From the NCBI GenBank assembly GCA_019241805.1, contig JAFAWL010000371.1, positions 1 through 9,420 on the forward strand: DNA of 9,420 nucleotides. Reading direction: 5' to 3'. Position numbers and translations under genes: made by a program. Under the pieces are notes generated by a model. The model had not been told where the DNA came from and searched no databases. It saw only the letters and a list, made by a program, of their open reading frames with translations. Each line of letters begins with the position of its first letter. Within the stretch, counting starts at the first letter, position 1. Source of the DNA: Actinomycetota bacterium. Its GTDB lineage: Bacteria; Actinomycetota; Actinomycetes; Mycobacteriales; Jatrophihabitantaceae. Positions 5,003-9,420 of this stretch are shown one piece after another.

Positions 5003-6283
5003 GTGAGCGCTGCGCCCACCGTGCACACGCCCGCCGCCGATGCCGCCGCCCTCGAAAGGGTGCTCTTCGAGGTCAAGCGCGTGATCGTGGGCCAGGAGCG
5101 CATGGTCGAGCGGTTGCTCGTCGGGCTGTTGGCTCGCGGTCACTGTCTGCTCGAGGGCGTTCCGGGTGTGGCCAAGACGCTTGCCGTCGAGACGCTGGCG
5201 CACACCGTGTCCGGATCGTTCTCCCGACTGCAGTTCACTCCCGACCTCGTGCCTTCCGACATCGTCGGCACCCGCATCTACCGAGCCGGTTCCGAGCGGT
5301 TCGATACCGAACTCGGACCGATCATGGCCAACTTCGTCCTCGCCGACGAGATCAACCGAGCTCCGGCCAAGGTGCAGTCGGCGTTACTGGAAGTCATGGC
5401 CGAGCGACACGTCACCATCGGCGGTCAGCGATTCGACGTGCCGTCTCCGTTCCTCGTGCTCGCCACTCAGAACCCGATCGAGTCCGAGGGGGTCTACCAA
5501 CTGCCAGAAGCGCAGCGCGACCGCTTCCTGATGAAGATCGACGTGGGGTATCCGTCCGCGGCCGAGGAACGAGAGATCGTCTACCGCATGGGCACCGAAC
5601 CGCCGGTGGCCCAGCCCGTCATCAGTACCGCCGAGCTGGCCCGCATCCAGGCGACGGCCGCCCGGGTATTCGTACACCACGCGATCGTCGATTACGTGGT
5701 GCGCCTCGTACTGGCCACGCGGGAACCGGCGAGCCACGGCTTGCCCGACGTGGCGGGCTGGGTGGCCTACGGCGCTAGTCCCCGTGCGAGCCTCGGGCTC
5801 ATCGCCGCGGCGCGCGCGCTCGCCCTGCTTCGCGGTCGTGACTACGTGCTGCCGCAGGACGTGCTGGACGTCGCCGTCGACGTCCTTCCGCACCGGCTGG
5901 TGCTTTCCTACGACGCGGTGGCCGACGGCGTGCCGCCCGTCGAAGCGGTGCGCCGCATCCTGCAGGCCGTCCCGCTGCCACAGGTGGCCCCGCGACAGCG
6001 GGCCACGGCCGGCTATCCGCCCGCACCGGCGGGCTACCCGCAACCGGGCTACGGGGCGCACGCCGCGCTGCCGTCCCCGCCGGGATTCCCGGCCGGCCCA
6101 AACCCGGGCGGCTACCCGCAGCAGCCGCCGGCGCCTCACCCGGCGGCCCGACAACCGACGAACCCGCAGCAGCAGTCGCTCGGGCAGGCACCTCCGACCG
6201 CACAACCACTGGCCGGACAACAGCCCTCGGATCGCCCCGGGCCCGTCCCGAACGACCAGCGGCCCTGGGAGCCCGGCCGGTGA
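5003..6283 (+). CDS. moxR: MoxR-family AAA+ ATPase with proline-rich C-terminal tail
   Basis: MoxR proteins are AAA+ ATPases thought to act as chaperones, working with VWA-domain partners encoded next to them. This 426-residue protein has Walker A GVPGVAKT at 52-59, Walker B VLADE with D115 and E116, the sensor-1 ATQNP motif with N157, arginine-finger candidates R172/R174 in EAQRDRF, and a sensor-2 GASPRAS segment at 257-263. The ordinary MoxR fold ends near residue 325. Residues 326-426 form a Pro/Gln/Gly-rich, apparently disordered tail with recurring GYP motifs at 338-350 and 369-372. Mycobacterial MoxR1 also has a tail, but this one is longer as far as I recall. The start is fixed by a good ribosome binding site. 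The stop overlaps the next start as GTGA (6280-6283), indicating translational coupling to the DUF58 gene. Partners and substrates are not shown by sequence. Confidence 0.95.
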   Translation: MSAAPTVHTPAADAAALERVLFEVKRVIVGQERMVERLLVGLLARGHCLLEGVPGVAKTLAVETLAHTVSGSFSRLQFTPDLVPSDIVGTRIYRAGSERFDTELGPIMANFVLADEINRAPAKVQSALLEVMAERHVTIGGQRFDVPSPFLVLATQNPIESEGVYQLPEAQRDRFLMKIDVGYPSAAEEREIVYRMGTEPPVAQPVISTAELARIQATAARVFVHHAIVDYVVRLVLATREPASHGLPDVAGWVAYGASPRASLGLIAAARALALLRGRDYVLPQDVLDVAVDVLPHRLVLSYDAVADGVPPVEAVRRILQAVPLPQVAPRQRATAGYPPAPAGYPQPGYGAHAALPSPPGFPAGPNPGGYPQQPPAPHPAARQPTNPQQQSLGQAPPTAQPLAGQQPSDRPGPVPNDQRPWEPGR

Positions 6284-7233
6284 ACTCCGACGAACCGCCG
6301 GCCCCACCGCGGCTCGATCTCGACACCGGCCAGCCGCTGTTGCGGCGACTCGAACTGGCGGTGCGCAACCGGCTCGACGGGTTGCTGCAGGGCAACTATC
6401 TCGGGGTCATTCCCGGACCGGGCAGCGAGGCCGGCGAATCGCGACCGTACGTACCCGGCGACGACGTTCGCCGGATGGACTGGCCGGTGACTGCGCGCAC
6501 GATGCAGGCACACGTGCGGCAGACCGTTGCCGACCGGGAACTCGAGACCTGGCTGGTCGTCGACCTGTCGCCAAGTCTGGACTTCGGCACCGCCCGCAGC
6601 GAGAAGCGAGAACTGGTACTGGCCGGCATCACCGCAGTGGTTCACCTGACCTCTCGGGTCGGCAATCGGGTCGGCGCGATGGTCACCAACGGAGAAGTCA
6701 CCTACCGGATCCCGGCGCTGGGCGGGCGGGCCCACGCCCGGCACCTTGTTGAACAGGTGGCGGCCACCCCACGGGCCGAGTCAGCCCGACGGGGCGATCT
6801 AGGCGCGTTGATCGATACGCTGCGGCGACCGCCCCGGCGGCGCGGCTTGATCGCAGTCGTCTCGGACTTCCTGGGAGATCTCGACTGGGAGCGCCCTCTT
6901 CGCGGACTGGCCGCTCGCCATCAGCTGCTCGCCATCGAGATCCTCGACCCCCGCGAACTCGAGCTACCCGCGGCCGGGCTGATGACGTTGGCCGACCCCG
7001 AGACCGGACAACAGGTAGAGGTGCAGACCTCGAACGCGGATCTGCGGGCGCGATACGCCGCTGCCGCCGCGGCTCAGCGGGCGGCGATCGCTGTTGCCAT
7101 CCGGCACGCCGGCGCCGCGCACCTCCAGCTGCGCACCGACCGCGACTGGTTGCACGACATCGCCCGCTTCGTTGTCACCCAACGCCGGGCCGCCGGCGCC
7201 GTCCGCCGGCCGGAGATGTCGGGGACGCGCTGA
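6280..7233 (+). CDS. DUF58-domain protein, MoxR partner
   Basis: A 317-residue soluble protein of the DUF58 family, which almost always accompanies MoxR ATPases and is probably a VWA-like adaptor linking them to their substrates. The family signature ExRxYxPGDDVRxxDWxxTAR is present as ESRPYVPGDDVRRMDW at residues 53-68, continuing to TAR. It is followed by a metal-binding-site-like DLSPS (D95, S97, S99), the DxSxS pattern of VWA domains. No signal peptide or clear membrane segment is visible, unlike some DUF58 proteins with N-terminal anchors. The start GTG overlaps the moxR stop by four bases and has GGGAG eight bases upstream. The stop overlaps the next ATG as TGATG. It corresponds in position to Rv1480 of M. 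tuberculosis. Exact biochemical role unknown. Confidence 0.92.
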   Translation: MNSDEPPAPPRLDLDTGQPLLRRLELAVRNRLDGLLQGNYLGVIPGPGSEAGESRPYVPGDDVRRMDWPVTARTMQAHVRQTVADRELETWLVVDLSPSLDFGTARSEKRELVLAGITAVVHLTSRVGNRVGAMVTNGEVTYRIPALGGRAHARHLVEQVAATPRAESARRGDLGALIDTLRRPPRRRGLIAVVSDFLGDLDWERPLRGLAARHQLLAIEILDPRELELPAAGLMTLADPETGQQVEVQTSNADLRARYAAAAAAQRAAIAVAIRHAGAAHLQLRTDRDWLHDIARFVVTQRRAAGAVRRPEMSGTR

Positions 7234-8192
7234 TGCAACTCGCTTCGCCGGCCTGGTTGCTCGTCCTGGTGCCCGTCGCGAGCCTGGGCATTATCTATCT
7301 GCTGCAGCAGATTCGGCGACGACGCTACGCAGCCCGGTTCAGCGCCGAGCCGTTACAGCGATTCGTCGTGCCGCGCCGGCCGGGCTGGCGACGCCACCTG
7401 ACGTTTGTCCTCTTGCTGCTGGCCCTGGCCGTGCTCTCGATCGGAGTGGCCCGTCCGACCGCAGAGGTCCGGGTCGCCCGTGACCGCGCGACGGTCATGC
7501 TGGCGATCGACGTCTCCCGATCGATGAAGGCCACCGACGTGCTCCCGGATCGGATCACGGCCGCGGAGACGGCCGCCAAACAATTCGCCGACCAGTTGCC
7601 ACCCCGCATCAACCTGGGATTGGTGAAGTTCGCGGGCAGCGCCTCGGTGCTCGTGCCACCGACGATCGATCGTGACGCGTTCAAGCTCGCGGTCGCCAAT
7701 CTCAGCCTGGACGACTCGACGGCCATCGGCGATGCGATCTTCAGCTCGCTCGATTCCATCGCCGCGTTCTCCAAGTCCTCAACCGCCAAAGGTGACGCAC
7801 CCGCTCCCGCGCGCATCGTGCTGCTCAGTGACGGCACCAGCAACAAAGGCCGCTCGGTGAGTAGTGCGGTCGCCGCCGCGGTCGCGGCCAAAACGCCGGT
7901 GTCGACGATTGCCTTCGGCACCGCCCAGGGCAGTGTCGACATCGACGGGGAGGGGTCGGTGGCGGTGCCGGTCGACTCCACGACGCTGAACGAGATCGCC
8001 ACCGAGACCGGCGGCAGCTTTCACACGGCGACGTCGGCCGAACAACTCAAGAGCGTCTACGCCAACATCGGCTCCCAGATCGGGTACACGACCGCCCGGC
8101 ACGACATCGCCTGGCGATTCCTCGCCGTCGGAGCGCTGCTGGCGCTGGCCGCGGCCGCGAGCTCTCTGCTGTGGGCCGGGCGGCTGACTTAG
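7233..8192 (+). CDS. Membrane-anchored von Willebrand factor A (BatA/Rv1481-like) protein
   Basis: A 319-residue membrane protein with hydrophobic segments at about 6-25, 57-74 and 293-314 and a VWA domain between the second and third. The metal-ion-dependent adhesion site is complete: D93, S95 and S97 (DVSRS), T163 and D200 in LLSDGT. The loop between the first two segments is very arginine-rich (28-54), so by the positive-inside rule it is cytoplasmic and the VWA domain should face outside; that topology is inference. It is the third gene of the MoxR/DUF58/VWA module, matching the BatA-type proteins and Rv1481, and probably binds a protein partner through a divalent metal. The ATG at 7233 overlaps the DUF58 stop by one base, with GGGGA seven bases upstream. 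fabG follows after 30 bp. Confidence 0.93.
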   Translation: MQLASPAWLLVLVPVASLGIIYLLQQIRRRRYAARFSAEPLQRFVVPRRPGWRRHLTFVLLLLALAVLSIGVARPTAEVRVARDRATVMLAIDVSRSMKATDVLPDRITAAETAAKQFADQLPPRINLGLVKFAGSASVLVPPTIDRDAFKLAVANLSLDDSTAIGDAIFSSLDSIAAFSKSSTAKGDAPAPARIVLLSDGTSNKGRSVSSAVAAAVAAKTPVSTIAFGTAQGSVDIDGEGSVAVPVDSTTLNEIATETGGSFHTATSAEQLKSVYANIGSQIGYTTARHDIAWRFLAVGALLALAAAASSLLWAGRLT

Positions 8193-8209
8193 CCGGTGCC
8201 GGCATCGGC

Positions 8210-8215
8210 TAGCGT
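8210..8215 (+). promoter_or_regulatory. -10 element (TAGCGT) of fabG, leaderless arrangement
   Basis: TAGCGT fits TANNNT and is followed by seven bases and GTG at 8223, the same geometry as the PAP2-like gene and moaA. No Shine-Dalgarno sequence precedes that GTG. It suggests fabG-inhA has its own promoter at the end of the VWA gene, as the mabA-inhA operon does in M. tuberculosis. A -35 is not clear; CTGACT at 8184-8189 is the nearest match but 20 bases away. Confidence 0.5.
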
Positions 8216-8222
8216 CCCGCAG

Positions 8223-8927
8223 GTGAGCAGATCCGTCCTTGTGACCGGTGGTAATCGCGGTATCGGCCTGGCCATCGCCCGCGCATTCCTCGCCAACGGC
8301 GACAAGGTGGCCGTCACCCACCGCAGCTCGCCCGCCCCGGCCGACCTGTTCGGCGTCGCCTGCGACGTCACCGACGCGGAGTCGATCGATGCGGCCTTCA
8401 CGGCCGTCGAGGCCGAACACGGCCCGGTCGAGGTGCTCGTATCCAACGCCGGCATGGCCGACGACACGTTGCTGCTGCGCATGAGCGAGCAGTCGTTCAG
8501 CTCGGTCGTCGACGCGAACCTCGCCGGTGCGTATCGCGTGGCCAAGCGCGCGGCTCCCGGCATGCTGAAGATGCGGCGGGGCCGGTTAATCTTCATCTCA
8601 TCCGTGGTCGCACTGACCGGCTCGCCCGGCCAGGCCAACTACGCCGCCAGTAAAGCGGGGCTGATCGGACTGGCCCGAGCGATCGCCCGCGAGCTGGGCG
8701 GCCGCAACATCACCGCCAATGTGATCGCGCCCGGGTTCGTCGACACCGACATGACGGCCGAACTGTCGGAGGCCCGCAAGGCCGAGATCCTGGGCAACGT
8801 ACCGCTGAAGCGATACGGCACGGTTGACGAGATCGCCGGTGCGGCCGTCTTTTTGGCCTCGGAACCCGCGGCCTACGTCTCCGGGGTCGTGCTGCCGGTC
8901 GACGGCGGTCTCGGCATGGGCATCTGA
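8223..8927 (+). CDS. fabG: 3-oxoacyl-ACP reductase (FabG1/MabA type)
   Basis: An NADPH-dependent short-chain dehydrogenase that reduces beta-ketoacyl-ACP in type II fatty-acid elongation. With the GTG at 8223 it is 234 residues. The Rossmann glycine motif TGGNRGIG is at 8-15, SNAG at 74-77, active-site N99, and the catalytic S127, Y140 (YAASK) and K144. The whole sequence closely resembles mycobacterial FabG1/MabA, including SRSVLVTGGN at the start, KVAVTHR and the PVDGG ending. An alternative in-frame GTG at 8196 would add nine residues and lies three bases after the VWA stop. I prefer 8223 because a -10 box is correctly spaced for a leaderless start and the family conservation begins there. 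The next gene encodes the following reductive step of the same cycle, 13 bp downstream. Confidence 0.95.
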   Translation: MSRSVLVTGGNRGIGLAIARAFLANGDKVAVTHRSSPAPADLFGVACDVTDAESIDAAFTAVEAEHGPVEVLVSNAGMADDTLLLRMSEQSFSSVVDANLAGAYRVAKRAAPGMLKMRRGRLIFISSVVALTGSPGQANYAASKAGLIGLARAIARELGGRNITANVIAPGFVDTDMTAELSEARKAEILGNVPLKRYGTVDEIAGAAVFLASEPAAYVSGVVLPVDGGLGMGI

Positions 8928-8932
8928 GGAGG
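8927..8932 (+). promoter_or_regulatory. Ribosome binding site of the enoyl-ACP reductase gene
   Basis: AGGAGG, overlapping the last base of the fabG stop codon and eight bases before the GTG at 8941. It is a perfect Shine-Dalgarno sequence, so the reductase is well translated from a fabG read-through message. Confidence 0.85.
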
Positions 8933-8940
8933 TTCGATCG

Positions 8941-9420
8941 TGGGATTGCTCGACGGAAAGCGCCTGCTGATCACCGGCGTGATCACCGACGCCTCTATCG
9001 CATTCGCGGTGGCGAAGCTGGCTCAGGAACAGGGCGCGCAGGTCGTGCTCACCGGCTTCGGGCGCCTGTCACTGGTTCAGCGGGTCGCAGCCAAGCTGCC
9101 GCAGCCGGCGCCGGTCGTGGAACTCGACGTCGCCGACGACGAACAGCTGGCCGGCCTCGCCGACCACGTTCGAAAGCACATGGACGGTGTCGACGGCGTG
9201 CTGCACTCGATCGGCTTCGCCCCCCAGTCGTGCCTCGGGGGCGGCTTCTTGGATGCGCCCTGGACCGACGTTGCGACGGCCGTGCAGGTCTCGACGTATT
9301 CGTTCAAGTCGCTGGCAGTGGCGACGCTGCCCCTGTTCGGGCCCAACGGCGGATCCATCGTCGGGCTCACCTTCGATGCGACGGTGGCCTGGCCCGCCTA
9401 CGACTGGATGGGCGTGGCCA
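8941..9420 (+). CDS. inhA: NADH-dependent enoyl-ACP reductase, InhA type (cut by window edge)
   Basis: Reduces trans-2-enoyl-ACP in the last step of each type II fatty-acid elongation cycle; the mycobacterial enzyme is the isoniazid target. 160 complete codons are present, running off the right edge without a stop. The InhA pattern is clear: LLDGKRLLITGVITDASIAF at 3-22 (NADH-binding loop with I15 and I20), AQEQGAQVVLTGF, LDV at 62-64, HSIGF with S90 (equivalent to M. tuberculosis S94), F145 (equivalent to F149) and the catalytic Y154 in PAYDWM, with its partner Lys expected just past the edge. Relative to InhA there is a short deletion of about three residues before residue 83. The C-terminal substrate-binding loop is not visible, so chain-length preference cannot be judged. 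FabI is the general bacterial name; the sequence is closer to InhA. Confidence 0.96.

Noticed and set aside
4666..5103. Longer 145-codon version of the small minus-strand gene
   Set aside because: It would read through the tandem repeat and into the moxR coding region; residues before the internal ATG at 4875 look like translated non-coding sequence.
5384..6307. 307-codon minus-strand open frame opposite moxR
   Set aside because: Arginine-rich shadow of the proline-rich MoxR tail with no domain or initiation signal.
8196..8222. GTG at 8196 as the fabG start
   Set aside because: Only a weak purine tract lies upstream and the added nine residues are not part of the conserved family; a spaced -10 box favours 8223, though the longer form is not excluded.

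Overview
This is chromosomal DNA from a high-GC actinobacterium. Codons end almost always in G or C, GTG starts are frequent, several genes look leaderless, and the gene order is typically actinobacterial. The set aconitase / NlpC-P60 endopeptidase / MoxR ATPase / DUF58 / VWA protein / FabG / InhA-type enoyl reductase matches, as I recall it, the Mycobacterium tuberculosis block acn-(Rv1476)-ripA-ripB-moxR1-Rv1480-Rv1481-(Rv1482c)-fabG1-inhA. Here there is one NlpC/P60 gene, a PAP2-type membrane protein sits where Rv1476 would be, and moaA plus a small putative zinc-binding protein lie between the NlpC/P60 gene and moxR. A mycobacterium is therefore unlikely; another actinobacterial order fits better. 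No mobile element, CRISPR array, rRNA or tRNA was seen.

Layout. 1-1001 (minus): N-terminal third of aconitase, running off the left edge. 1002-1140: divergent intergenic region with a perfect 14-bp palindrome. 1141-2085 (plus): PAP2 / inositol-phosphorylceramide-synthase-like membrane protein. 2086-2195: leader region. 2196-3554 (plus): secreted coiled-coil NlpC/P60 peptidoglycan hydrolase. 3602-4636 (plus): moaA. 4666-4875 (minus): 69-residue Cys/His protein convergent with moaA. 4876-5002: divergent intergenic region with symmetrical -10 boxes and a 10-bp tandem repeat. 5003-8192 (plus): moxR, DUF58 and VWA genes with overlapping ends. 8223-8927 and 8941-9420 (plus): fabG and the first 160 codons of an inhA-type enoyl-ACP reductase, cut by the right edge.

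How the genes relate. The NlpC/P60 hydrolase, the MoxR/DUF58/VWA module and the FabG/InhA pair are all envelope-related: peptidoglycan cleavage, chaperone-like assembly at the membrane, and fatty-acid elongation. Aconitase and MoaA are metabolic genes (TCA cycle, molybdenum cofactor) with no obvious functional tie to them. No wholly new system was found. The points most worth checking are regulatory: the palindrome upstream of acn, the symmetrical divergent promoter and G-quadruplex-capable repeat before moxR, and a recurring TANNNT-N7-GTG leaderless start arrangement. The proline-rich MoxR tail and the unusual cysteine-bearing loop of the NlpC/P60 domain are also worth a look.
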